DNA of 24,231 nucleotides from Ktedonobacter racemifer (GCA_020723545.1 DYIS01000001.1:3836-28066), one strand, 5' to 3'; positions 14,377 through 22,899 are shown, numbered from the stretch's first letter. Notes: generated by a model not told the origin, from the letters alone. Program-made: numbers and translations.

Positions 14377-15168
14377 TCATGGCCGGCCGGACATTCCCTG
14401 GGCGATCGCCGGCAACGCTATGGCCGCGTCCTCGTGGATCACTGCCGCTGCCAGAGCATCAAACAGCGTTGGAGCACGATTGACGACGATGAGCTGCGCT
14501 TGGCGCCGGCTGGCGAGCTCGGCGAGCTCGGAAGCTGGTCCGCCGGGAAGCGATGTGCCCGCCACCAGCATTACGTCGCACGCCCGCGCGGCCCGGCGGG
14601 CTTCCAGCATCACGAGCGCTGGGAGCTGCTCTCCGGCCAGTATCACGTTCGGTTTCATCACACCGCCGCAGCGCTCGCAGCGCGGTACCTGTCGGTCGGC
14701 CAGGAAGCGCTCTAGAACGGGAAGGCCGGGGACGGCTGCGTAGCAGCAGATGCAGGTAGCTTGAGCCAGCGTGCCATGGACCTCTAGGACTCGCTCCGAA
14801 CCGGCCCGTTGATGGAGCATGTCTACGTTCTGCGTGACAACGACCTTGATGTATCCCATGGATTCGAGACTGACCAGGGCCTCGTGAGCAGGGTTCGGCT
14901 GGGCGGCGAGGATCCTGGTCAGAAGAGGGGCGAGCCAATCGTAGAAGCCTTCGGGGTCTGCGGCGAATCCATGGATGCTGCCCGCGCGGGGAACCTCACC
15001 CCGCGCCCACAAGCCTGTCCCCGGGCTGCGGAAGTCGGGGATGCCTGAAGGAGTGGATATGCCCGCTCCGGTGAGGGCAACAGTGCAATGGCTGTGGACG
15101 ATGAGTTCCTTCGCCCGCTCGATTCCGCTCGAGATCTCCGAGGGAGGGGACACGCGCCGACTCCTCAC
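14377..15168 (-). CDS. Sir2-family NAD-dependent protein deacylase
   Basis: 263 aa. Removes acetyl or longer acyl groups from lysine with NAD. GAGIS (34-38), GIPDFRSP (42-49), TQNVDMLH (112-119) and the catalytic His131 in VHG are present. The zinc module has Cys139 and Cys142 and later Cys164 and Cys167. GTSL is at 204-207, but the next residues (PGGPASELAEL) differ from the usual xVxPA form. The start is a GTG whose GTGA overlaps the stop of the upstream gene by 4 bases, so it is translationally coupled. It is the last gene of a tight cassette with an MBL-fold hydrolase, a membrane protein and a thioesterase. Confidence 0.93.
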   Translation of the reverse strand: MRSRRVSPPSEISSGIERAKELIVHSHCTVALTGAGISTPSGIPDFRSPGTGLWARGEVPRAGSIHGFAADPEGFYDWLAPLLTRILAAQPNPAHEALVSLESMGYIKVVVTQNVDMLHQRAGSERVLEVHGTLAQATCICCYAAVPGLPVLERFLADRQVPRCERCGGVMKPNVILAGEQLPALVMLEARRAARACDVMLVAGTSLPGGPASELAELASRRQAQLIVVNRAPTLFDALAAAVIHEDAAIALPAIAQGMSGRP

Positions 15169-15827
15169 ACCAGCCGGCGCCCGCGAAAGGTGTGCCAGCC
15201 TGAACCGTCCAGGATCGTGGCTTCGAGACGCCCCCGCAACTCTCCGGGGTCGGCGTCGTTTGGGGGCATATCGTGGTGCACCGGAATCACATAGGGGGCG
15301 CCGAACTGCTCAGCGAGCCGGATGAGTCTTTCCTTGTATCGGCCGGCCATCAAGGGAGTCGACCGCCATGGCAGACAAAGGACATCTGGCGAGACCGGAA
15401 GAGAAGCTTCGTGGGCGTCTCCCAGGTGAAGCACGGAGGCCTCGTCATGAATTAGGAACGATAGCGGGGTTCCTCCCGGTTGTGGCCAGCGGCGCCGGAA
15501 AATGAGATACATGACCGTGTAGACGGGGTCGTTGACGCGGCTGAATCCCGGCAGTACCTCGATGTTGGCAACCTTCCATCCCGGCTCGGCGGCGAGCAGG
15601 CGCTGGATCGGCACGCCCAGCCCGGCGGCCACATCACAGACAGCCTGCGAGGCCAGCACCCATGCATCTGGCACTTCGGCGACTCGGCGGATGTGATCCG
15701 GGTGCGCATGCGTGATGCAAATGTACTCCACGCCCCGTTCGGGCTCGCACGTGAAGTCTGGGTCGATCAGGATGTGATGGCTGCCGGTGATCTCGACGCA
15801 TGAGTGACCGAGATGACGAATTCTCAT
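15165..15827 (-). CDS. Metallo-beta-lactamase-fold hydrolase, UlaG-like
   Basis: 220 aa from the ATG at 15827. Begins MRIRHLGHSC, the short N-terminus typical of the UlaG/L-ascorbate-lactonase-like branch. Metal ligands: THAHPDH (His40, His42, Asp44, His45), then LGDAH, and PVHHD near the C-terminus. The frame is open 13 codons further upstream, but the ATG at 15827 overlaps the previous stop as ATGA and has AAGG before it. The substrate is unknown; this branch includes lactonases and phosphodiesterases. It is coupled to the membrane protein upstream and to the sirtuin downstream by 4-base overlaps. Confidence 0.9.
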   Translation of the reverse strand: MRIRHLGHSCVEITGSHHILIDPDFTCEPERGVEYICITHAHPDHIRRVAEVPDAWVLASQAVCDVAAGLGVPIQRLLAAEPGWKVANIEVLPGFSRVNDPVYTVMYLIFRRRWPQPGGTPLSFLIHDEASVLHLGDAHEASLPVSPDVLCLPWRSTPLMAGRYKERLIRLAEQFGAPYVIPVHHDMPPNDADPGELRGRLEATILDGSGWHTFRGRRLV

Positions 15828-16498
15828 TCTTTGACCTTTGATGGGGTCGCTCGCCATGTTGCACAAACAGACAGGCAGAGGCCCACAAGATAAGCCGGCC
15901 AGTGGAAGGCCGTCGGCTTCAAATGGTTGAGGGTTTGAGCATCAGCCGGCAGAATTGCCAGCGCGTCCGCCATGAAGGTCCAAAGCATGATCAGGATGCC
16001 ACCTCCGAGAAAAGCCTGGTGAATGGGGCTGAAACGCATCTTGATCCCGCGGCTTTCTAGGATGGCGGTCCGCGCGCCTCCCACTGCCATCAGGGCGGCG
16101 ATCAGGACCGGCGCGAGCACCGGTCCCCACCACGGCAACGGGATTAGGAAAAGGATGTCCATATCCAGCAGGGAATTGGGCCAGTTGATGAAGACCTTGA
16201 GCCAGAAGTAGTAGGAAATATCCCACAGGCCGAAGGCGAAGACGGCAAACCCCAGGCGCGACTGTAACGAATTTCCCGCAGCCCAACCTACGGCCAGCAG
16301 CATGACCAGCGTCGCCAGTTCTCTGCCAACTTCCATCGCTCCGATTTGCGGGTCGAGGGGCGGCAGGCTGGTCATCAAGTCGCCGATTTCAAAAACGCGA
16401 CGCAGATAAACGACCACCGCCGATTCGAGATAGGCCATTGCGACAGCGAACACCCCGACGTGCCACAGGGTCTTACGCTGCATAGTCACTTTCCCCAT
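15824..16498 (-). CDS. Six-helix membrane protein of unknown function
   Basis: 224 aa with hydrophobic segments at about 11-32, 57-78, 82-104, 115-142, 160-180 and 195-213. Between helices it has a conserved-looking WDISYYFWLKVFINWP stretch rich in aromatic residues and an IPLPWWGP turn. I do not recognise a family. The ATG at 16498 overlaps the thioesterase gene by 26 bases; an ATG at 16483 with GGGGAAA before it is also possible. The stop overlaps the next start by 4 bases. Its place between a thioesterase and an MBL hydrolase suggests work on a membrane lipid or acyl compound, but nothing in the sequence proves it. Confidence 0.8.
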   Translation of the reverse strand: MGKVTMQRKTLWHVGVFAVAMAYLESAVVVYLRRVFEIGDLMTSLPPLDPQIGAMEVGRELATLVMLLAVGWAAGNSLQSRLGFAVFAFGLWDISYYFWLKVFINWPNSLLDMDILFLIPLPWWGPVLAPVLIAALMAVGGARTAILESRGIKMRFSPIHQAFLGGGILIMLWTFMADALAILPADAQTLNHLKPTAFHWPAYLVGLCLSVCATWRATPSKVKE

Positions 16499-16961
16499 TG
16501 CGGCTTTCCTTCGGTTCCTCCCCGGACTTTTGGCTCGCCGCCGCCTTCAGGCCGATGAACAACTGCGGCGCCTCGACGAACACCCCTTCGCCGTTGACGG
16601 CAACCGTGCCATCCTCCAGACGGATTTCGCCAGTCGCCATGACCTTCCTGCCATTACTTTCGTGGACACGGGCGATCACTGTGAAGGGTGTGCCAAGCAG
16701 AACTGGTTTGTGATACGAGATACTGAGATTGACTGACGCGACCCGATACCCGGCCAGCCAAACCGCCGCGCCCATGGCTTCATCCAGCAAAGCGGCCGAT
16801 GCGCCGCCGTGTGCGAAACCGGGCGGACCCTGCTGGGCGTCGTTCAAGGTGACCTCAGCGAAAACAGTGCGGTCGTCATCCGCGTACCAGGTGACGCCCA
16901 TGCCGGGCGAATCCGGCGAACCGCACACAAAACAGGAACCGTGCTTGGGAAGTGATTGCAT
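16473..16961 (-). CDS. PaaI/4HBT-type hotdog thioesterase
   Basis: 162 aa. The N-terminus CFVCGSPDSPGMGV and the central GPPGFAHGGASAALLDEAMG are typical of PaaI-like hotdog proteins, which hydrolyse acyl-CoA thioesters. The Asn/Ser-rich strand NLSISYHKPVLLG follows. The last 30 residues are polar and may be unstructured. It opens the four-gene coupled cassette that ends with the sirtuin. The start lies 12 bases after a broken reading frame that fills the gap to the ArsA-like gene. Confidence 0.9.
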   Translation of the reverse strand: MQSLPKHGSCFVCGSPDSPGMGVTWYADDDRTVFAEVTLNDAQQGPPGFAHGGASAALLDEAMGAAVWLAGYRVASVNLSISYHKPVLLGTPFTVIARVHESNGRKVMATGEIRLEDGTVAVNGEGVFVEAPQLFIGLKAAASQKSGEEPKESRNGESDYAA

Positions 16962-16973
16962 GAGAGTTCAGCC

Positions 16974-17440
16974 TCAAAGCTCCCTTGTGCGGGGTGCGTG
17001 CGCCTCAGTAATCTGACGCAGACCGCGCTGTAAGTTTCGATCCCAGAACCACGCGGCCAGCGGCGGCAGCCAGCACTGGTTGAGCAGGCTGGCTTCAATT
17101 GCCGCCGGCACCAGCAGGTCCGGCCGCCAGCCGGCCGAACGGATCAGGTACAGCGCCAGGAAGGGCAGGGTGACAACGGCGAACGAGGTGACCATGCGCG
17201 CCGAAGATGGTAGCGGAAGCCGTTGAGCGTCGCGAAGAGCTGGTCGGCCAGCGAGTAGAAGTAGGCCAAATAACTGCCCTCCGGCGAGCGCACATCCACG
17301 CCGGCCAGCCGCGAGACCGCGTCCACTGCCCAGGGGAAAGCCATGCCAACAACCTTGCCGGTCCCGTAGGCTTCGGCCGCTTGTTCTTTTCGAACCAGAC
17401 CAGGCCTTCTTCTTCCAATTCGCCTTCGGCCAGGCGCTCT
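16974..17440 (-). pseudogene. Frame-broken remnant of a membrane protein
   Basis: Two frames carry protein-like sequence that seems to belong together. In the first, AAEAYGTGKVVGMAFPW runs on through SPEGSYLAYFYSLADQLFAT to NGFRYHLRR. In the second, after a shift near 17200, TSFAVVTLPFLALYLIRSAG runs through LLVPAAIEASLLNQCWLPPL to a stop at 16974. The second part has two hydrophobic segments. I do not recognise the family. It overlaps the out-of-frame tail of the ArsA-like gene. A sequencing error could explain the shift equally well. Confidence 0.45.
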
Positions 17441-18369
17441 TCCGCTGGTGAACGACTTCTGCGCCGCAGCCGACTCCGTAGCACCCACGCGCCCTCGACC
17501 AGATCTTCGCCCTCACCGGAAAGCATGCGCACCGCCAACTCACCTGTGGCGCTGGTTGAGAAGCCCAGCACGTTCCTCACTGCGCCCAGCCCGAGCCCGC
17601 CGGCGAAGTAACCGTCTTCCGCCGCAGGGAAGATGCGGTTGCAGATCACCGCGTCGGTCGCATAGCCGTACAGGTTCAGGTAGGTGTAGGAGCGTTGGGC
17701 TTCACGGATGACCATCATTTCGGGGTTCATCACCAGGCGCACCGAAGATACTTCGGGGTCGGTGAGCAGCCGATAGAGATCCCCGAGCTGGTCGAACAGG
17801 GCCTTGGCCGCGTCGAGCGTGTCGCGGTCAGGCAGGGGCATGTTGTCCAGGAACGGCCGGACAAGCGGACCGAGCATCAGCGTGGCGCGCTTGCCGATTG
17901 GGAAGAGCCGCTCGAACCACCACCGGCCGGTGTCGGGCAGGCTGAGCAGGCGCAGCGTCTCGGCGGTCGGGGAACAGTCCACGATGATTACGTCGAACCT
18001 GCCCTCGCGGTGGTGTTGGTCGATCCACAGCAGCCCGATCCCCTCCTCCATGCCAGGGATGACGGCGATTTCTTCGGCCAGGAGGTCACCGATGCCCTGC
18101 CAGGTGAACACCGCCGCCAGGTATTGCTGCAGCGTCGCCCAGTGCTTCTCGATGGAGTAGTAGACATCCGCCTCCTGGCCCCACAGGTTGGGCCCGATCC
18201 CAACCGGCTCTGGACCGAGAGGCAGGTCGAACGAGTCGGCCAGGCTGTGAGCGGTGTCGGTGCTGAGAACGACCGTGCGGTAGCCGAGTTCGGCACAGCG
18301 CAGCGCGGTGGCGGCCGCCGCGCTCGTCTTTCCCACCCCGCCCTTGCCGGTGTACAGGAGGATTCGCAT
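17095..18369 (-). CDS. ArsA-type anion-transporting/GET3-like ATPase, C-terminus scrambled
   Basis: The N-terminal 260 residues are a good ArsA-family ATPase: KGGVGKTS P-loop near the start, STDTAHSLADSF, DCSPTAETLRLL and NPEMMVIREAQRSYTYLNLYGYATDAVICNRIFP. Such proteins dimerise and power arsenite export or tail-anchored protein targeting. After about residue 265 (position about 17570) the sequence stops resembling the family and becomes Arg-rich, as expected after a frameshift or fusion. I chose the ATG at 18369; a TTG at 18387 is possible. No ArsB or other arsenic gene is present. It directly follows the HlyD-like gene, so it may serve the ABC exporter or may be decaying. Confidence 0.75.
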   Translation of the reverse strand: MRILLYTGKGGVGKTSAAAATALRCAELGYRTVVLSTDTAHSLADSFDLPLGPEPVGIGPNLWGQEADVYYSIEKHWATLQQYLAAVFTWQGIGDLLAEEIAVIPGMEEGIGLLWIDQHHREGRFDVIIVDCSPTAETLRLLSLPDTGRWWFERLFPIGKRATLMLGPLVRPFLDNMPLPDRDTLDAAKALFDQLGDLYRLLTDPEVSSVRLVMNPEMMVIREAQRSYTYLNLYGYATDAVICNRIFPAAEDGYFAGGLGLGAVRNVLGFSTSATGELAVRMLSGEGEDLVEGAWVLRSRLRRRSRSPAEERLAEGELEEEGLVWFEKNKRPKPTGPARLLAWLSPGQWTRSRGWPAWMCARRRAVIWPTSTRWPTSSSRRSTASATIFGAHGHLVRRCHPALPGAVPDPFGRLAAGPAGAGGN

Positions 18370-18410
18370 ATCTCCCGCCGCGACCAAGCCTTGGCCCCGT
18401 CCTCGCTTTC

Positions 18411-19754
18411 TCAGCGGACGGAGAAGATGACATCCGCCGGCATGCCGGGCTTCAGTTTCAGATTCGGGTTAGACACGCGCAGCTCCACGGCGTACACGGT
18501 GGCGCGGCGTCCCTCCACCGTCTGGACGTTGCGCGGCGTGAACTCGGCGCGATCGGCGATGTGCACAACTGTGCCGCTGAACGCCTCGCCGGGGAAGGAG
18601 TCGACGGCGATCGAGACCTCATCCCCCAACTGGACCCTTCCATACTGATCCTCGGGCAGGTAGACGGTCAGCTGCACTTCTTCGAGCTGGCCGATCACCA
18701 ACACCGTGCTCCCGGGGGAGACCACTTCGCCAGACTCCAGATTGCGGGCGAGCACCACGCCGGAGGCCGGGGCGCGTACGATCGTCTTGGCCAACTGAGT
18801 GTCGACCACCTGCAGGGCAGCCTCGGCCTGGGCCACCACGGCCTCGGTCTGAGCCACCGCCGCCTCGGCTTGACGAACCCCCGCCTCGGCCGCCCGAAGT
18901 TGGAGCGACTGGTCACCGGTGAGCATCTGGTTGAGACGATCGAGCGCAGCGTCGTAACGGGCCTGGGCCACAGCCACTCGGGCCCGGGCTTCGCGCACAT
19001 CATCAGCCGCGGCTGTCGTGAGCAAGCGGTCATAGGCCGACTGTGCCGCGTCCAGTTCCGTCCTGGCTGCGTCGCGTTGTCCTTGAGCGCGATCCTGCAA
19101 CTCGCGGCTGTCCTGCGCAGCGTTGGCCTGTGTCAGGACAGCGTCGGCAATCCGGAAGGCGGCCTGGGCGTTGGCGAGCCGGGTCTCGGCGGCAATGAAC
19201 TCCCCGGGGGCTGTATCCCGGACCAGGGTTTGCAGGCTGGACTGCTCGGCCTCCAAGGCCTGCGCCGCGGCGGCCACCTCTGCTCGTGTCGCCGCGATGT
19301 CTTCTTCCTGCTGGAAGTACCACACAGGCAGCGAGAACTCACTGGGCGCAGGCGTCTGCCACCCGGCCAGGCGGGACTGAGCATCTTGCAGGTGGACACG
19401 CTGCACCGTGAGGTCGTACTGTACATGTGCCGCTGCCAACCCGGCCTGTGCGGTGTTCAGCGAGGCGCTCGCCACCTCGACCGCCGCAACGGCCTGCGCC
19501 CGCTGCGCTTGCAGGAGGATGTCATCCACCCTGAAGAGCACGTCGCCCTGCAGCACGCTCTGGCCCTCGTCCGTCGCGATCTCCGCCACTGTGCCCCCGA
19601 GCACGGCGCTGACTTGAATCTCGCGGGCGGCGATGGTGCCCGAAGCCCGCAACTCGCCAGGGTTACCGTTGCCGTTGAGGGCCAACCCTTGGCAGGAGCT
19701 CAGGGTGAGAGCAAGAAGGGGTACGCACAAGACGGACGCTCGACGGATGTTCAT
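18411..19754 (-). CDS. HlyD-family adaptor lipoprotein (YbhG/MacA-like)
   Basis: 447 aa. The start at 19754 gives a lipoprotein signal MNIRRASVLCVPLLALTLSSC with the lipobox LSSC, and AAGGAG lies before it. A split biotinyl-lipoyl domain (VSAVLGGTVAEIATDEGQ and later VRAPASGVVLARNLESGEVV) encloses a long Ala/Gln/Glu-rich coiled-coil hairpin at about 85-320. Beta-barrel sequence follows (LPEDQYGRVQLGDEVSIAVD). Adaptors of this type connect an inner-membrane pump to an outer partner. The lipobox implies anchoring on the outer face of the cytoplasmic membrane. It is transcribed after the ABC permease, as in YbhGFSR-like exporters, where one adaptor serves the ABC complex. Confidence 0.92.
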   Translation of the reverse strand: MNIRRASVLCVPLLALTLSSCQGLALNGNGNPGELRASGTIAAREIQVSAVLGGTVAEIATDEGQSVLQGDVLFRVDDILLQAQRAQAVAAVEVASASLNTAQAGLAAAHVQYDLTVQRVHLQDAQSRLAGWQTPAPSEFSLPVWYFQQEEDIAATRAEVAAAAQALEAEQSSLQTLVRDTAPGEFIAAETRLANAQAAFRIADAVLTQANAAQDSRELQDRAQGQRDAARTELDAAQSAYDRLLTTAAADDVREARARVAVAQARYDAALDRLNQMLTGDQSLQLRAAEAGVRQAEAAVAQTEAVVAQAEAALQVVDTQLAKTIVRAPASGVVLARNLESGEVVSPGSTVLVIGQLEEVQLTVYLPEDQYGRVQLGDEVSIAVDSFPGEAFSGTVVHIADRAEFTPRNVQTVEGRRATVYAVELRVSNPNLKLKPGMPADVIFSVR

Positions 19755-19803
19755 GAGGGTGCTCCTTGACCTGGAAAAGTTGTTGTTCATGCGTGAGGCC
19801 ATG

Positions 19804-20943
19804 CTACTCCAGCCGCTTGCGAAAGAGCAGCACGCTGATCAGGAATACAGCCACGCCGAAAGCGGCCATTGGCCAGATGTTCGGCCACAGGTATTCGGCG
19901 CCGATGCCTTTGAGGATGATGCCTCGCACGATCTCCAGGAAGTACGTCACCGGCAGGAGATAGCCCGTGTAGTAGGCGAGCCAGGGCATGTTCTCCCTGG
20001 GGAACAGAAGTCCGGCCAGGATGAACGTCGGCATCATGATGAAGGACGACAGGTACATGGCCTGCATCTGGGTGCGCGCCAGATTGGAGATCAACACCCC
20101 CAGGCCAAGCGAACTCAGCAAGAAAACCAGGCTGAGAAGCGCCAGGAGCGTAATGCTCCCAGCCACGTCCACGCCGAAGAGCAGGAATCCCACACCGACC
20201 GTCATGGCGACATTCAGCATGGCCACCAGGACAAAGGGGAGGATCTTGCCCAGCATCAGTTCCCAGGGGCGGATGGGGGTCACGATCAGTTGCTCCAGCG
20301 TCCCCTGCTCACGCTCCCGCACGATGGCGAACGCCGTCAACAGCAGGGTCTGGATCTGCAGGATAACCGCCACCAGGCCGGGGATCATGAAGTTCATGCG
20401 CCGCATGTCGGGGTTGTAGAGGAACCTCATATGAGCGTCCACAGGCAGACGCAGTTCCAGGGGCACCGGGCTGCGGGAGAGTCGCTGGATCAGGATCTCC
20501 TGCGACGCGGCCTGGCTGATCGTTTCGGCCGCCAGCTGGGCAGTCTGCGCAGTGGCCGGGTTGGAAGCGTCCACGTAGAACTGTACCGTCCCGGTTTCGC
20601 CCGTACTCAGCCGACGGCCGAAGTCTTCCGGGATCAACAACCCGGCCCGGACCAAGCCCTCGTCTAGTAGCTGCAGGATTTGGGCTTCGTCCTGCGCCAG
20701 GTATCGGACCTTGAAGAAATCCGTGACCGAGAAGCGCTCCACGAAGCGGCGGCTGACGTCGGTCTGGGATTGGTCGGCCAACGCCAGCGGCAGGTCCTTG
20801 ACGTCGTTGGCGACGGCATATCCGAGCAGGATCAACATCATCACCGGCAAGATGAGCACCAGCCCCAGCGTGCGCGGGTCGCGCACGATATGGATGAACT
20901 CCTTGCGGACGATGGTCCACATCCGGCGAAAACTGAAACCCAT
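19804..20943 (-). CDS. ABC-2 type permease (YbhS/YbhR-like)
   Basis: 379 aa from the ATG at 20943, which has GGAGG 6 bases upstream; the longer open frame to 21036 overlaps the ATPase gene and is not needed. The N-terminus is MGFSFRRMWTIVRKEFIHIV with RDPR before helix 1 (about 27-45). A large outer domain follows (46-175), then five helices containing REREQGTLEQLIVTPIRPWELMLGKILPF, the conserved ABC-2 coupling region. Only one permease gene is present; E. coli has YbhS and YbhR, so this exporter would use a homodimer or a partner elsewhere. Confidence 0.93.
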   Translation of the reverse strand: MGFSFRRMWTIVRKEFIHIVRDPRTLGLVLILPVMMLILLGYAVANDVKDLPLALADQSQTDVSRRFVERFSVTDFFKVRYLAQDEAQILQLLDEGLVRAGLLIPEDFGRRLSTGETGTVQFYVDASNPATAQTAQLAAETISQAASQEILIQRLSRSPVPLELRLPVDAHMRFLYNPDMRRMNFMIPGLVAVILQIQTLLLTAFAIVREREQGTLEQLIVTPIRPWELMLGKILPFVLVAMLNVAMTVGVGFLLFGVDVAGSITLLALLSLVFLLSSLGLGVLISNLARTQMQAMYLSSFIMMPTFILAGLLFPRENMPWLAYYTGYLLPVTYFLEIVRGIILKGIGAEYLWPNIWPMAAFGVAVFLISVLLFRKRLE

Positions 20944-20953
20944 TCGGCCTCCG

Positions 20954-21907
20954 CTAGTCAGTCTCAGTGCGCACCCCGGCGCGGTTCTCGGCTCCGACCA
21001 TCGAGACGAACACATCCTCGAGAGACGGAAGGACAATCTCCGTCCGGGCGACGTGGATCCCCTGGGCGGTCAGGGATTCGGCGATGGTTGGCCGGAGCGA
21101 TTCGTCCGGCACGGTGACGTGCAATAGGATTCCGTGCAGGGCCACGTCCACCACATGGGGAAGGACGGCCAGGATTTCCTCGGCCCGCCCGGGATCGTCA
21201 CACTCGATCTCCAACAGAATGCCTTGAGTCCCGGCCTTCAGGCTGTCGGGATCGCTGAGGGCGATGAGGTGGCCGCTATGCATCATGCCGATGATGTTGC
21301 AGAACTCGGCTTCATCCATGTAGTGCGTCGTCGCCAGCACGCTCACTCCACGGCCGGCCAGCTCGTAGATCATGTTCCAGAATTCGCGCCGCGAGACGGG
21401 GTCTACGCCAGCGGTTGGCTCGTCGAGGAAGAGCATCGGCGGCTCGTGGACGATGGCGCAGGCGAGGGCCAATCGCTGCCGCCAGGCGCCCGAGATCTCG
21501 GCTGCCCGCTGTTTCTCATGGCCGCGCAGCCCCGCCATCTCGATCAGCCCGGCGAGTCGGCTCTTGAGTTTCTGGCGCGGCACACCGTACAGGTGGGCGT
21601 AGAAGTCCAGATTCTCAGAGACGGTCAGATCATTGTAGAGGGCAAACTTCTGCGACATGTAGCCGATCCGGCGCTTGACCTCCTCGGGCTGACGGGCCAC
21701 GTCGTATCCCAGGACGCGCGCCTCTCCCCCTGTTGGCAGCAGGATGCCGCACAGCATGCGCATGGTGGTCGTCTTGCCGGCGCCGTTCGGCCCCAGCAGC
21801 CCGAGGATCTCGCCTTGGGGGATGTCGAAGCTGACCTGATGGACCGCGGTGAAGTCGCCGAAACGCTTCGTCAGATTGACGGCCTCGATGGCGTTCTCTC
21901 GACTCAT
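20954..21907 (-). CDS. ABC exporter ATPase 2 (complete catalytic set, altered signature)
   Basis: 317 aa. Walker A GPNGAGKT (39-46), Walker B LFLDEP with Glu163, and the switch His195 in TTHYMDEAE are intact. The signature reads ISGAW (138-142) instead of LSGGQ, followed by RQRLALACAI. A C-terminal extension of about 90 residues is shared with the neighbouring ATPase and contains LEDVF. The ATG overlaps the upstream ATPase stop by 4 bases (ATGA). In the E. coli YbhF protein two such domains are fused; here they are separate genes. Confidence 0.94.
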   Translation of the reverse strand: MSRENAIEAVNLTKRFGDFTAVHQVSFDIPQGEILGLLGPNGAGKTTTMRMLCGILLPTGGEARVLGYDVARQPEEVKRRIGYMSQKFALYNDLTVSENLDFYAHLYGVPRQKLKSRLAGLIEMAGLRGHEKQRAAEISGAWRQRLALACAIVHEPPMLFLDEPTAGVDPVSRREFWNMIYELAGRGVSVLATTHYMDEAEFCNIIGMMHSGHLIALSDPDSLKAGTQGILLEIECDDPGRAEEILAVLPHVVDVALHGILLHVTVPDESLRPTIAESLTAQGIHVARTEIVLPSLEDVFVSMVGAENRAGVRTETD

Positions 21908-22851
21908 GGTTCAGCCTGGCGGTTTTCGACCAGATGGATGAACACGTCTTCCATGATCGGCCTGGTCTGGCGCAGCAGGCTGACCTCGGCGCCGGCCTCT
22001 TTCAGGCCGGAGGCCAGACGCGATTGCACTTCGGCTGGGTCGGTCACCGACAGACGCAGCCGGTCACCCACCGCCCGCCATGCCAGGACGCCTTCGGTCT
22101 TGGCCGCCACCTCACGCAGCGTACGTCGGGGACGGGCCTTGACCTCCACGACCTGATAGGGAAGCTGCGCTTCCAGCTCGGCAGGAGCCCCGGTAATCAG
22201 CATCCGACCCTGGTTCAGGATCCCGACTTTGCTGCAGCGCTCGGTCTCATCCATGTAGGGCGTGCTGACCAGTACCGTCACACCTTGCTGGACGACCTTC
22301 GAAAGCAGGTGCCACAACTCCCGCCGCGAGACCGGATCCACGCCAGTGGTGGGCTCGTCGAGCAGCAGGATCTTCGGCTCGTGGATCAGGGCGCAGGCCA
22401 AGGCCAGTTTCTTACGCATGCCGCCGGAGAGGTTCTCGCTGCGGCGCGAGGTGAAGTCAGCCAGACGGGCGAATTCCAGCAGCTCGTCAATGCGCGACTT
22501 CTGCCTCGGCCTGGGCACGCCGTTGATGTCGGCGAAGAAGTGGAGGTTCTCCAGCACGCTCAGGTCGGGGTACAGGCTAAACGCCTGTGGCATGTAGCCG
22601 AGACAGGCGCGGGCAGCCTCGGCCTGTCTGACGGTGTCGAAGCCGGCGATGCGGGCCGAGCCGGAGGTGGGGGTCAGCACCGTCGCCAGGATCCGAATCA
22701 GCGTTGTCTTCCCGGCGCCGTCCGGCCCGACCAGGCTGTACAGCTGACCTTCGGCAATCTGAAGATCGATCCCTTCTATCGAAGGGGGCTCGTTTCTCTC
22801 CCGCCGGCGATAGCGTTTGATGATCTGGGAGGCCTCAATCGCAATGGACAT
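21904..22851 (-). CDS. ABC exporter ATPase 1 (switch His replaced by Pro)
   Basis: 315 aa from ATG 22851. Walker A GPDGAGKT (42-49), signature LSGGM (141-145) and Walker B LLLDEP with Glu166 are good, but the H-loop reads STPYMDE, so Pro198 replaces the histidine needed for hydrolysis. Such TPYMDE variants are, to my knowledge, known in YbhF-like N-terminal domains. With the changed signature of ATPase 2, one of the two ATP sites in a heterodimer would be inactive. It follows the regulator gene by 48 bases, a gap that holds the second operator-like repeat. Confidence 0.94.
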   Translation of the reverse strand: MSIAIEASQIIKRYRRRERNEPPSIEGIDLQIAEGQLYSLVGPDGAGKTTLIRILATVLTPTSGSARIAGFDTVRQAEAARACLGYMPQAFSLYPDLSVLENLHFFADINGVPRPRQKSRIDELLEFARLADFTSRRSENLSGGMRKKLALACALIHEPKILLLDEPTTGVDPVSRRELWHLLSKVVQQGVTVLVSTPYMDETERCSKVGILNQGRMLITGAPAELEAQLPYQVVEVKARPRRTLREVAAKTEGVLAWRAVGDRLRLSVTDPAEVQSRLASGLKEAGAEVSLLRQTRPIMEDVFIHLVENRQAEP

Positions 22852-22861
22852 ATCAGCCTTT

Positions 22862-22880
22862 CCAAAAAGACCCAAAAACC
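22862..22880. promoter_or_regulatory. Operator-like repeat, copy 2 (before ABC genes)
   Basis: CCAAAAAGACCCAAAAACC matches the copy at 23621-23639 in 16 of 19 positions. It lies between the regulator gene and the first ABC ATPase gene, upstream of its ATG. The block CCTTTCC adjoins both copies, on opposite sides. Confidence 0.5.
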
Positions 22881-22899
22881 GTGGAAAGAAGAGACGAAC

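Noticed and set aside
18561..19769. 402-codon plus-strand frame opposite the HlyD-like gene
   Set aside because: His/Gly/Leu/Gln-rich translation typical of the antisense of an Ala/Gln/Glu-rich coiled coil. The long antisense frames at 17695-18648, 19633-20667, 21134-22156 and 21934-22962 were dismissed for the same reason.
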